From Helianthus annuus (taxonomy: Eukaryota > Streptophyta > Magnoliopsida > Asterales > Asteraceae), in assembly GCF_002127325.2 (NCBI RefSeq), contig NC_035444.2, positions 32,380,904 to 32,444,903 on the forward strand: a stretch of 64,000 bases of DNA. Reading direction: 5' to 3'. The number at the start of each line of letters is the position of its first letter. The first letter of the stretch is position 1. The position numbers were made by a program, and so were the translations under genes. A model generated the notes under the pieces. That model did no database searches, was not told where the DNA came from, and saw nothing but the letters and a program-made list of their open reading frames with translations. Positions 42,448 through 53,772 of the stretch are shown here, in pieces.

Positions 42448-45400
42448 ATGAATCAGAATTATTGGGAGGATGACTCAATCCCAAACTTTAACTTTGAATT
42501 CACGGTAGAAGATACGGTTGCAATGTTGGACAACACTCTTCCGGCTACCACTAAACTGGTATTTCTTTAATCTTAATTCTTTATGGTAGTGTTATTGGTA
42601 TTTTAGTTTTTGTTGTAGTGTTTACCATTCATTATCCCACTGATGTAGGCTAAAGCTCCTAGAATTAGAGTTAGAGCAGCTTGGGCGGTTCTAGATAAAA
42701 TCAAGAAGAAAATGACAAGTAATTTAGAACATAGGCTAAGGCAGACGGTCTTTGGTCACTATTTGGATATTGAGTCTGTCATTTGTGAAAGCCCACTTTT
42801 GCTTTGTGTTGCACGACATCAGGTTCCACTGATAATCCTAGCAATGGAATAAGTTATGTGTTTGGGAATGATTTTATTCATTTTACTCCCATCCAGTTTT
42901 GTCTTATCACCGGGTTTAGATTTGGACCGTTTACAAATACGATATCTAATGGATCACCTAGTTTGTTCAGATCAAGAATTTTTCCGGGGACACGCGATGT
43001 AAAGTTACGTCATGTAGAAGATGCATTTGATTCGGACTGGTCACAACTCAGTGAAGACGATTGTCTTCGTATCTGTCTGTTGATGTTACTAGAGTTAGGT
43101 TATAAAGGTACCCAACGGTTTGAATCCATTGACAAAATGGTTGTGAATTTGGTTGATGATTTAGAAGCATGGAACAACTTTCCGTGGGGTAGCTATCTTT
43201 GGCAGAGCACGTATATGCATGTATATGATTTGAGTCGTCGACACCAAGAGGGTAACGTCGGTTCTCGTTGCCTGGTTGCGTTTGGCCGTTCAAGGTACAA
43301 ATTTTAATTTAATCTGATGCAATACATTGCAACCCCTTACTTAAAATAAATTTATGTATATGTGTAGATGTGGATTTATGAAGTCTTTCCAGAATTTAAG
43401 GAGATGGTTTCATTTTTTAAAAGCGAAGCAATTCCAAGATTTTTGGGTTGGGGCCTGGAAAAAGGGTTACAACTGCTACCGTTGAACGCATTTTTGAATT
43501 GGCACAAAAGGTAATTGCTGCACTTTGTTATTTTATTCTCAGTTATATAGTAAGATTAGAATAAACTGATTGATAAAACTTTTCATTATTCAATTCTTAG
43601 AATGAACATTACCGTCCGATTTAAACCATATTGCCCACTAGTCAGGAGATGCAGACTGAGTGGTACATATTTAGTTTGCAATTTTTAGAAAGTATTCGTA
43701 TAGCAAGCGAGGTACCCCGTAACATGCAGCCCAATGATGATACGATGCACACCAGTGGTTTTAAACCAAATAATGGGGTTGCTGACGGGTTTGAAGGTTA
43801 TGCAGTGTTGTCCCCCATGGGCACCCAACAAGCAAGAAAAAGAAGGTCTGCAATTCATGATGGAGGAAGTGTTTCAAATATGGATGAATTAGAATCGTCT
43901 CTTGTGGAAAAATTTAAATCAATATTGGACGAGAACAATGAGAAGCTAACTTTGCTAATTGAGGCAAAGGTGAGGGTGAAATTAAATAAATGTGTTTTAT
44001 GTAATAGTGATGCTATAATTTAATATGTCTATTTGTTATGCAGCTAATGAGTCTAAGTCTTGATCATGGTAGCATTCATTCAGTCGTAAAGGTAATGTTG
44101 TATTGAGAGGATTTAAGCAATTCAATTACATCAAAAATAATATCTACTAATGTTCGTTATCACTTAAACTTATGTATGTAGCCGGAAGTAGACTCGTTTG
44201 TCAACTTCAATGATGTTGGTTATTATCATGTGGCAACAGACAACTTGCAACCGTGTGACGATCTTGTATGTAATAATACAAAACAGTTAGTCGATGATGC
44301 CCCGACAGCAGCATTGCGGCGATCAGAGAGGTTAGTAAAGTCGGGTCCGTCTATGCTATCACCTTTTGTTTTGTTCAAGAATGTGTCAAAGAGAAACAAG
44401 AACAAAGAAGATAGTACGTGTACGGATAAATAGATACAAAAGATCTGAGATTGGTATATCATCGAACGTTCACTGGTAAGCAAGATGGATTCAAGGACGC
44501 GGAAGCTTGGAAAAACGATGGCTGGTGAAGTTGGTCCACAATATTGGTCATCGTTGCTAGGTGATGACAGGTCCGGTTGGTTAAGCGATGATGTAAGAAA
44601 ATTATCAATATTCATGCTTCCAATTATTTATACTTTCAAAACTGTTATTTTAAAAATTTTTCAAAACAACATTTATACGGTTGGATGATTAAGATGTACG
44701 AGCAGAGGAACCAAAGCGATCGTTGGATCACTCTACCACCCTATTTTCAATTGACCATAATTGAGTGTGATGCACACTGGAGGTTGGAGGGCTATTTCAA
44801 TGGGTCCTTGATTCCTATTTCACCAATTTCCGAAGTTAACGAAGTAAGTTATGTTTGAATGCCGAAATGTTTATATATATTTCATTTAAAAATTACTAGC
44901 AACTTTTTTATGCATGGATAGGTTTATGTTCCGTTGAATATTAAAAACGTGCATTGGCTTTTGGCTTACAATTTACGACAGGTTCGTCATATCGTATATA
45001 TGCCACTGTAGTCTATTGAATCACTTTCTTACAATTTACATATGCCTACGTGTGCAGTTTATTGGAAAGTGAAACCATGGTGAAAGATAGAACGGAAGTC
45101 ATTTACCACATCAATTTTGCCTTTGACACATGTCTACGCATCAACGAATACTATTCAGCCGATGAGCCATTAAAGATGTCATTACCGTTCAAAGTCGTTT
45201 ACCCCAGGCAAGTACCTCAACAATCAAGGAGTTTATGAGATTGTGGTGTATGGGTTTGCATTTTCATGGAAAGGTTGATCAACAAGCAACCCGTATATCG
45301 AGAAGAAAACACCGCTAAGGCAGCTTACCAAATGAGACAAAGGTTGGCTATCATGTTCTACGATAGCATGTTACCGGAAAACTTTGATCTCGTCAGTAGT

Positions 45401-45460
45401 TGCCAGTCATTTGAAAATGATGTGGATGAACAGGTTGATGAAAAAGTTGTAGATCCGTAA
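42448..45460 (+). pseudogene. DUF1985/Ulp1-like (C48) protease gene, MULE-associated
   Basis: A multi-exon gene with GT-AG borders (for example donor at 42558, acceptor before 42648, donor after 43294, acceptor before 43368, acceptor before 43602). Exon 1 starts at MNQNYWEDDS. A DUF1985 domain follows (FTPIQFCLITGFRFG, WSQLSEDDCLRICLLMLLELG, MVVNLVDDLEAWNNFPWGSYLW). A low-complexity middle leads to a C48 peptidase domain with VYVPLNIKNVHWLLAYN, whose HW carries the catalytic His, and DCGVWVCIFMERL, which carries the catalytic Cys (about 45239-45275). Ulp1-family enzymes cleave SUMO-like modifiers. Breaks: a frameshift near 42815-42830 and a TGA at 45236-45238 just before the DCG motif. Such DUF1985/Ulp1-like genes are often carried by Mutator-like elements; the transposase at 48089-50137 fits. 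Confidence 0.75.
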
Positions 45461-46018
45461 ACAAGGTATTATGACATTGAACATTTGCATTGAGCCAGCC
45501 CAATTCTGATTCGCCCCAATTCTGATTCAGATTTGGGGCCCAATTCAATGGTCTGATTCTGTTTCTGAGCTTCATAGTATATCCACTAAATTAAAGTTGT
45601 TCCATTTTAAAAAATGACATTGGGCCGGCCCAATCTGGTTATGCTTTAACTATTGAGACAGTGTGTTTTTAATGGTTTGTTTAAAATTTTGTGGCCCATT
45701 TTAATGCAAATTTTGTTTTTGTTTGCATTACAAATTTTTGGTCTCCTATGCTTCAATAAAAAACGCCATTGGGCTGGCCCATTTTAATGAGAAGGGAGTG
45801 CAGCAACAGTTTTTGGGGCCATTTTAATGCACTATTCTCATGCTTAAAAATTAACAGAATTATGTAAATAACGTAGTAGATATTAATATAACCAAAAAGG
45901 TGCGTTTCATACATGTCTTAAATATTAAAAAAAAACTTGTTAACCAAACTAATACATAAAACCAAAACCGGTTAACATAGGGCTCAACTTAGACATAATT
46001 GACGAACTATATGAAGAT
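45461..46018. other. Convergent intergenic stretch with TTGGGCCGGCCCAA
   Basis: Non-coding. It has three related blocks with TTGGGC(C/T)GGCCC or TTGAGCCAGCCC (about 45490, 45619-45634 and 45771), the middle one a perfect 16-bp palindrome ATTGGGCCGGCCCAAT. TGGGCC/GGCCCA is the core of plant site II promoter elements. Beyond 45850 it is AT-rich with nothing recognised. Confidence 0.5.
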
Positions 46019-46379
46019 TTACAAGTAAATCTTCATAATCTCCCAAACAGAGACCCGATCGAAGTCTTCCTCATACTTCAAGAGGTAGTCTAGTTGTGCT
46101 TCCTCGATCACTTCTTGTTCAGTTAGCTTCTTCTCGGCCTTGAACGTTGCCTTTACCCTTCCATTGAACATGGAACACTTAGACCTTAGGTAGGCCGAAC
46201 TGGTCTCCACCTCGTTCACATCTCGCTTCGTTTCACCAACATGTCTACAAAACATGTGGAACACGCTGGTCCAAAAGGCGCGGCATCCATGGTCGCATGC
46301 TGGCATAGGTATCTTGTTTCAACGTAGGATATTGCAACGGCAATGTCTTCACCTCGGTCCATGAATCATCGGCCATTTT
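46019..46379 (-). pseudogene. Myb/SANT-like protein remnant (PIF/Harbinger-associated type)
   Basis: Reading on the minus strand, an ATG at about 46379 begins MADDSWTEV, and a second frame gives EDIAVAISYVET, before the main frame (from 46306) with FWTSVFHMFCRHVGETKRDV, then MFNGRV and EEAQLDYLLKYEEDFDRVSVWEIMK. The order FW..V...F, SxxSK, FNG, A...Y...FxxxxxWxxxK resembles the plant Myb/SANT-like proteins that accompany PIF/Harbinger transposons. The expected 120-300 residues are shortened and at least two frameshifts are needed. I am moderately sure of the fold and unsure whether it belonged to a Harbinger element or was captured. Confidence 0.45.
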
Positions 46380-46727
46380 GAAGTGTTCGCAAAGGTTTTG
46401 TGTAGAGATAATAAAGTGGAATGATAATAAAATGGGAGATATAGTTGGCTATATATATAGGCATGGAGTAGAAGTAATTAAATGCAAATTTAGTATGAAA
46501 CAATTAAATAATCTTAATTGTAACTTAAAGTTTAATAAAAGAACTCATTTCGCATTCCATCTTTTGATATTCACATTAATTAAATACCGTTAAATAAATA
46601 AAACAGATTCTAAGACTTTATAAAAAGTTATTAAATTATTTTATTAATATTTCCTTTACCTATTTTTAAGAATATAATAATAGTATTTGTTATAAAAAAG
46701 AGGAGGTAGGTGGATCTTATTATTGGT

Positions 46728-46740
46728 CTATAAATATGGA
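46728..46740 (+). promoter_or_regulatory. TATA box of the second Ulp1-like gene
   Basis: CTATAAATATGGA, 45-57 bp upstream of the ATG at 46785, in AT-rich sequence. Confidence 0.5.
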
Positions 46741-46784
46741 CCATTGGTGGGAATTTCTTCATACCACAACAAATTTGCACAATA

Positions 46785-47806
46785 ATGTCGTCAAAAGGAT
46801 GGCGTCAATCAAGCATTCCAGATTGTGTAGAGAACACTGTTTGGCTTAATCGGAATGACCAATCTGTTTATTGGTCACAAAATGTTCTTGACTTCTACGA
46901 CGACGGTGATAGCCAATTTTGCTATTTAGCTTATATGGGTCAAATGCCGTTAGACAGAGAGTGGTGGGGTGGAGTACTAGGGTATTGTGGAGATGGATTT
47001 ATGCAAGAACGGTAATTTGATTATTTTACATAGTTTTATTATTTATATTATTTATAATTTCTAAATATGATCATTTTAAAAAATTTATAGCATGTCCGTG
47101 CATGGTGTAACAAGCTAATACAAGATAGAAAAACAGAAAATCGTCGAGGGACATCTTCATCAGATACTATTCGTTTGACGATTCTACCCCTAAATTTTAT
47201 AAACCTTCTGGCGGAACAGGATCAAGATGCTTACGGATACGCTACTGGCGATGTAGAACTATACCCTGCCTTTTGGGAAGTGGATACGGTAAAAAAATAT
47301 TTACATTGTAAGAATGAGCAACATAGATATGCACTCACTAAATATTTACCGTATCTCCTTTTCAGCTTTACATACCAGTATCGCAAGACAAAGAAGGCTG
47401 GATAATCTTAAAGATAGATATGCACTTACTAAATATTACCGTTTATTTTACCAATAATTGTGATGCAGTTAATTGCGGGAAACGATTCTGCGTTCACAGA
47501 AGGATACACCAAGCTTTAGTAGAATTCTAGAGTCTCTTCTTATGGTTCCTTGGTCGTATACAATATTAGGAAAACGTTGGACTAAGCGAGGCTGATGCGT
47601 TGGAGTACACCGGGGATGTTGTCTGGCCTACATCCGAACAACGGGTTGGTCGGAATTCGGGTGTGATATTGTGTATGTTACTGCAAAATCCTGTGCAAAA
47701 CAGTGTACTTCCAAACTGGCAGGAAGGAAACATACAAGATGCCTGTATGAGATATAGAAGATTTATGGCAGATCAACTCTGTTCGACACGTTTCACACCC
47801 CACTAA
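46785..47806 (+). pseudogene. Second, degenerate Ulp1-like (C48) gene
   Basis: Starts MSSKGWRQSS after a TATA box. A likely intron (GT at about 47012, AG at 47090) separates a first exon with YLAYMGQMPLDREWWGGVLGYCGDGF from exons containing VRAWCNKLIQ, LYPAFWEVDTV, NEQHRYALT, then in another frame LYIPVSQDKEGWIILKID, and at the end SEQRVGRNSGVILCMLLQNPV. The order W..VD, LYIPV, W-hydrophobic-ID and Q..N..xxG(V/I)..C resembles the C48 core. The catalytic His (EGW) and Cys (N-S-G-V for D-C-G-V) are replaced, so it would be inactive even without the frameshifts. Function of a living relative is unknown; homology is tentative. Confidence 0.45.
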
Positions 47807-48088
47807 TAATTTAATTAATAAATAATGCCTAGAGTAATTTACATTACCATGCTTAATTATCTTTTATTAATTTTCAAACCTAATGAGTTGTATGTTGTGA
47901 AATTATTTAGTGAAATTATCTTCTATTTTTTTCAAGTTAAGTTCCATATTAAAAAAATGAATAAAGATTTTTTTTTTTTTTTGTAAACATAATAATTTGT
48001 TGGAAAAAATAAACATAAAAAAATTAAGGATCTGTTAATATATCTTAAATAGGATATACATTTGGCTTAAATTTATAGAAAAACTTCT
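47807..48088. other. AT-rich 3' intergenic region
   Basis: Non-coding, AT-rich, with a T run at 47966-47980. It separates the convergent ends of the second Ulp1-like gene and the transposase gene. Nothing else recognised. Confidence 0.5.
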
Positions 48089-50137
48089 TTAATTATCACC
48101 CAAATTGTACGAGGGGTATGTATTTTGAAGTACATAATCTTGAAATTCTCCGGCTTCAACTTGGATGGGTGTAGGTTGTGGCTTAGAGACGCGGCGAGAA
48201 GAAGTCTTTGTTTTGGGCGGTTTTAAACAGCTCGCACAAGAATGCCCATACGTTTTGCACGTACCGCAATATATGGGAGTGGGGTCCTCTCCTAGCGATA
48301 GGATTCGTTTGTTTTCTTTAGGACGTCCAGCTTGTCGTTTCGTAATAAGCGGTGGTTGCAGATTCACCAGTCCATCGGGTACTTTCCACTCTGATTTATC
48401 AGGGACTGGATTTATATGCTCCTCATACTTGGATTTATAAACTTCATTAGTGTAACATGACATCGCATAATGAGCACAATCTGGTTCACCTAAAAATCTA
48501 GATACCGCAATAACGTGCCCGCAAAGTAACCCAGATACTTGCCAAACCCGACAACTGCATGTTCCATTAGAGAAGTCAACTAAACCTCTCTTTCCACCGT
48601 CATCAACGTCAAAACTGTCCTGAGCAATTCCAGCAACCACACACGAACGAGAACCATCAACTTTGCCTTGAATTTTTTTAAGCCCACGTTGTAAGCTAGT
48701 GTTCGCCTTGAATTCCCTCGTTCCGGCGATCATAGAACCATTTTCGGACAGACTGTCGGAAAAATTCTATGAGTTGGGTTATTGGAATTTTTCGGGCATG
48801 TTTTGATAAAGCATTCATAGATTCAGCGCTGTTAGATGTCATGTAATGATATCTTCTGGCTGGACAATGTGCTCTTGACCATTTGTCAAACCCAATTTCT
48901 ATAAGAATGTTCCGTAATCTTGGAACAGCGGCACATAGCGCGTCAAATGATTCTTGAAAATCGGATATCCGGTAAGATTTGCAAGCCTTACACCAAAGAC
49001 TCTCATATTCCTTTTTTTACGGTAAACGAAGGTTGACCATCAAATGACGACAACATAACCTGTGAAAGCTTCTTAGAAACACAACCCGTACGACTAATTG
49101 TATAGAAGCTGCCCGGTCAGAAATGATTGCCAAATCTGGATGCTCGTCGATGCATTCTTTCTGTTTTGAAAGGAACCACGTCCACGACTCACCGTCTTCA
49201 GATTTACCAATGCCATAACCAATAGGCAAAATTTGATTGTTTCCGTCCATGCCAACAGCCAAAAACATTGTTCCTTTAAATTCACCCTTCAAGTGGGCCG
49301 CATCTATGATAATAAGCGGTCTTAAATTTCTGAGAAAACTCCGAATCTGAAAGCAATACGATAATGTTAGATTTTTGTGGAAAAATTTATTTATTGATTT
49401 ATTTATTTATATTTTAGTGTAACATTTAATATAGTCTTTGACTTACCACCGAACCTATGGCGACAAATAACATTTCAAAATGACTTTCAGAATCAGTGCG
49501 TATGTGTGTCATTGTTCCTAGATTAGCCTTCTCCAAGTTATAACAATAGACGGGAAGTTTGGCAAAAGAACTTACCTTGCAAAAGTTCTAATGCGTTACA
49601 TTTCCCACGCCATGCTTGCATGTGTGATAAATTGACTTTTTCTTTAATCCTAAAATCCTTTACAATTTCGGTCGAACGGTATATCCGTCCACAATCTTTG
49701 AATTGTTCTTTTAATAAGCTACCCACCACCATTGGGTTTGCTTGTCGCATATGTGAATATGTTTCTGTCTTAGAACATGTATGTTTGTTGTTAAAATGTT
49801 TAACGTAAAAAACATCAAAAGATTCCCGACTCGCTGCCTTGAAATTCCACTGGCAATTCTCATCAATACAAGATACTTCGTAACGAGTTTTGGATGATCT
49901 GTCTACTTTATACGAAAAACTTTTGGAAAGACACATTTTTCCTAATTCTATTTTCATTTCCTGCTTGTTACGGAAAATATAACCTATGTAAAACTGGCTT
50001 TTATTTTCAAGAGGACAATTATATGTTGCGTTACATTCATTTTTTAGGAAAAACAGAATCTGCTTGGACCACGTACTCAAGCCTCCCATCAACGACTTCC
50101 CACTTTCCACCACAGTAAACGACAAGTCTGACTGCCA
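48089..50137 (-). pseudogene. Mutator-like (MuDR/MULE) transposase
   Basis: Start at about 50137 (MAVRLVVYCGGKWEV). In order: the MuDR N-terminal DNA-binding region (KSFSYKVDRSSKTRYEVSC..ENCQW, then FNNKHTC) at 49780-49930; an intron (about 49349-49445, GTAAGT to CAG); the DDE transposase core with IIIDAAHLKG (first Asp, about 49310), LAIISDRA (second Asp, about 49120) and a downstream AESMN (Glu, about 48800); a SWIM zinc finger CSCRVWQVSGLLCGH at 48520-48570; and a C-terminal knuckle CGTCKTYGHSCASC. Breaks: frameshifts near 50035 and 49575 and a stop near 49018. The family cuts and pastes DNA with long target duplications (about 9 bp). I found no terminal inverted repeats; E2 sits about 115 bp upstream of the start. 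Confidence 0.85.
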
Positions 50138-50252
50138 TATCAATAGAGAAAAAAAAATATGAAGATAGATATTTTTTTGTAAAAATTTGGAGATCAAATT
50201 TTGTAAAATGTTTGGAGTAATGGTACTGGTACCTAGAATCTAAAAATAGAAA

Positions 50253-53200
50253 TGTAACACCTCGAAATTTTGTGTCCAATCATGTGTTAACACGTGTCGT
50301 TTGTTTACACGTGGCATTGATATTAAATAAAGGACTAATTTTGACAAACCTTGAAAGTATGTAAATTCGAGGGTTATAAATGTCGATCAAGGGTAAATAT
50401 ACTGTACAGTAACCCTAAATGATGCTCGTACCTTCAAACGAATAAATCATGGATCGTACGGAAGCGAAACGCGGAAGAAAGTGGGAGATTACAAGCTGCA
50501 GGGGTTAATTGTGTCAACATGTTTAATTATACTTCTGAGTGACCCTTTAACGTACCCAAGGCTTTGTAACAGTATAATACACTCACTAGAATGCAATATA
50601 TAAATTTCGCGAAGTTCCGTTTTAGAACGAGAAAGTTATGATCAAATTCGTATGAGAAGGGTTAAAGGCGTCAATAATATAATCTAAGGTCTTCCGGATA
50701 ATAAATAAACTAACCGGGGGCTTAACAATGCGGGTAAATAACGTGTGGCCCTTAAATGTAATTAATCGAGGGCCATATCGCGAAGTTACCCCTTCAAACC
50801 CGAAAGGTCAGGTAATTAATTACCAAGATTTTATAATCATTACAAAAAGATTTAAAAAGATCCTATTCTTAACCCTTACGGACCGTAAAGGTCAGGCCTT
50901 ATGGACCGTAAAGGGGTGAGTGATTGCTGATGATCCGCCTCTGGCTTACGGACCGCAAGGCCGAAGCCATACGGTCCGTAAGCGATGCCCAGCGACAGAA
51001 ACTTGGCCGTTGGCTGTTTAAAGCGGCAAAACACATAGGAATGGGTTTCCCAGAAGTATGGGCGCCCCCTACTCGACCCTTAACACCTAGGGACACCTGC
51101 CCATGATCCATGAGCACTTGTAGAATAAGGTGTGATGATCTAAAGGCCCTTCATGCACTATAAATAGGCATGTTTGGTTCATAACTAACACACACCTCAA
51201 AAACACCTTCTCTGATCATTTCTAAAGCTCCCAAGACTTCTTCTAGCATTCTAATTCGTGTTCAAGCTTCTGTAAGTCTTTTAAATCCTTGTGGTTCAAT
51301 TTTACTTAGTAATATGGCTAAAAACCAAACCGTCGTAACTACGGTTTGACTACAAAATAAATCCGTAATGGCTCAGTCTTATGATGAATCAAAGGTAGTT
51401 ATGTGTTGGTGTTTATGTGGGGAATAAACCTCTGAAAGGGTTCCCCATGATCATCACTCTAACTAGTTCAAATGTCGAGTCAAACGAATGCTTAAAAAGT
51501 CAACAGAAAGCTATTTTAGCGATTCTTACATAATTTGTAATGTAGATGATATGAAACCTGTTTTGACACTTATAAAACATGATATTAAGTATATAAACTT
51601 GTCTAAACTCGTTTGAATCGACCATTTGCTATATTGACCCGGTTCGGAGCCGAATGTCGCAAAAGTTTGACTTTTGCATTGACTTCAGTTCTGACCCGTT
51701 TCAGTGAGGTATAGATATGCCTTAGGACTCTCTTAGGACCAGGTTACATGATGGTATAAACCTCTGTGACCGGTTCATTGTTTGTCCGAGTCTTTTACGC
51801 ATTTCCGTTAATCGCCAAAAAGTTGACCGTAAGGCCCTTTTTAAAATAAAACGAGTATTTCGGACACGTGAACGGGCCATAACCTTGCCTACTAAATTAT
51901 AAGCATGTCCGTAAAGTTTCACGTCAATCCGAGGTCTAGAATGGGAGTTATGCTAAAAAGCGCAATTAAAATAAACTTTTGTAATAAACGGCGCAATTAG
52001 CATAACGCCTATCTAAATCAAGATTTCATCACCAAAACTTTTACCCACTATTACCAATAATATTTTGGGATTTTTAAAGATTTTTAATTATTTTTACCTT
52101 GCTCATAACCTGCGGTTATGGTTACGGTTCGGTAAATACCGAATATGCCCTTTTCGGCCAAAACTTGAGTTCTACAAGGTCTTTTGACCCGATTCCAGTT
52201 GCTACTGATTTTAAATAATAAATAAAGTATTTTAGACTTTATAAACTGTTCGGGAAACTCAGATTTCCTGTAGAACTCGAAAAGCTCTTTAAAAAGTCTT
52301 TAAAATGACCGAAAAACCCCTACGGGGGCGTATAACAAACTTAAACTCGTTACGGGCATCACGGAAGGTATCCTACTGATACCACAACCTCTTTAAGGCA
52401 TATTAACTTAAGAAACAAGCGTAGGACTCTCACGGTTACCCGTTACGCCTATTGAGCGCACGGTTCGGCTTATGTAACTAGTTTACATAAATTAGCCGAT
52501 ACGGGTCAAACTATATTATTTTGACCCCAAAATCCAGAGTGTGAACCATGAACCCATATAAAACAAGTCTCTGAACTTGTTGGGTCAGAATCACGCTCCA
52601 TTCTCGGTTTTCGCCTTTTCGCGCGATTAAACCATGTCTATCTTTTGAAACCAACCGGTCTAGGCTACGGCTAATATAAAGACCCGTTAGGATTCTAATA
52701 GGTTGTTTAAAACCTTCGTTCCAGAATAGGAGCCCCAGTAAAAGATATCTGTGATTTAATCCAATAAGGACTATACTTGCAAAGGTAAATACTTTTAACT
52801 TATTTTCCCTTATACGGGCTTGGGATACGGTATATTAATACCGCTTGATTGAGCATCATATCTTTCATCGCTTAGGTGGTTAATTGAATAATATGATCGG
52901 CTCATTTAAACAGTCTTGTTACTTAAAAGCCTTTGGGGGGTTAATGACCATGTCCCGGATATCCTTGGCATCATTCGAAGTAATGGCCACGACCTCGACA
53001 TCCCGGTGTAGGCGTACACCCGGTATATTATGTCGACATTATTATTAAAAGACGTAGCCGTTGGTCTACCCACCACGGTTTTACGCAATGTGGTGTGTCT
53101 ATTGATCTTTAACCCGGACAGGATCCGGGCTACTGAATGCATAAAAGAAACATGTAATTCGTTCACAAGATTTTAATAATTTTCCCAAGTTATAAAAGAG

Positions 53201-53600
53201 TTTGTGCCTTGTGCATTCAAATCAATTTTAATAAACATTTTCAAATGTGTCAGTTGAACGTATTTACCAGTGTAAACTGACGTATTTTCCCAAAAAGATT
53301 AAGTGCAGGTACTATACGTAAATCGGCTGGTAATAGCTCCCTAGCATCACGAATAGTCTCGCAAGCTTGATGCTGTATCTGACTGAACAATACCTTATTA
53401 TTACTTTTGATCCCCTGTGGATACAATTCGACTTCTGTAATACAATTGATATTACTCTCAAAGGTTGAATTATAAAATTATCTTTATGCTTCCGCTGTGC
53501 ATTCATATAATTGTGTGGTTTGACTATATTGTTGCCAACTACGTCACGGTAATCCCCCACCGGGCCCACCGGTGAAACACGTGGAAATCGGGGTGTGACA
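50253..53600 (+). repeat. E2 5' LTR (3348 bp)
   Basis: Begins TGTAACACCTCG and ends GGGGTGTGACA, as E1 does, but is otherwise only partly alike. A palindromic set CTTACGGACCGTAA(G/A), CTTATGGACCGTAA, CTTACGGACCGCAAG and ATACGGTCCGTAAG lies at 50873-50991, and a TATA box CACTATAAATAGGC at 51156-51169. Degenerate CTACTGAT modules lie at about 52190-52390. Non-coding. Confidence 0.92.
51156..51169 (+). promoter_or_regulatory. E2 LTR TATA box
   Basis: CACTATAAATAGGC, repeated in the 3' LTR at 61442-61455. RNA start expected near 51190. Confidence 0.65.
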
Positions 53601-53603
53601 GGT

Positions 53604-53616
53604 TGGTATCAGAGCC
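53604..53616 (+). other. E2 primer-binding site (initiator tRNA-Met)
   Basis: TGGTATCAGAGCC, three bases after the LTR end. Confidence 0.92.
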
Positions 53617-53772
53617 AACATTGAGTGAATTGAACACTATCCTAATGTGTTCAATCTCAGTGACACAATTGCAAATACTTGAGTCTAGACAATAACTTAG
53701 GACAAATTTGGACTAATACTCCTTTTTGTCTTTATTTTCATTATGATTTTTAATAAGTTTTGAAGCCGGAAA

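Noticed and set aside
42307..50252. Terminal inverted repeats of the MULE
   Set aside because: I compared the ends next to E4 and E2 by eye and found none; the true ends may lie outside the window.
50728..51117. Small ORFs on both strands in the E2 LTR, repeated at 61014-61403
   Set aside because: LTR copies; they fall in the palindrome cluster and have no domain.
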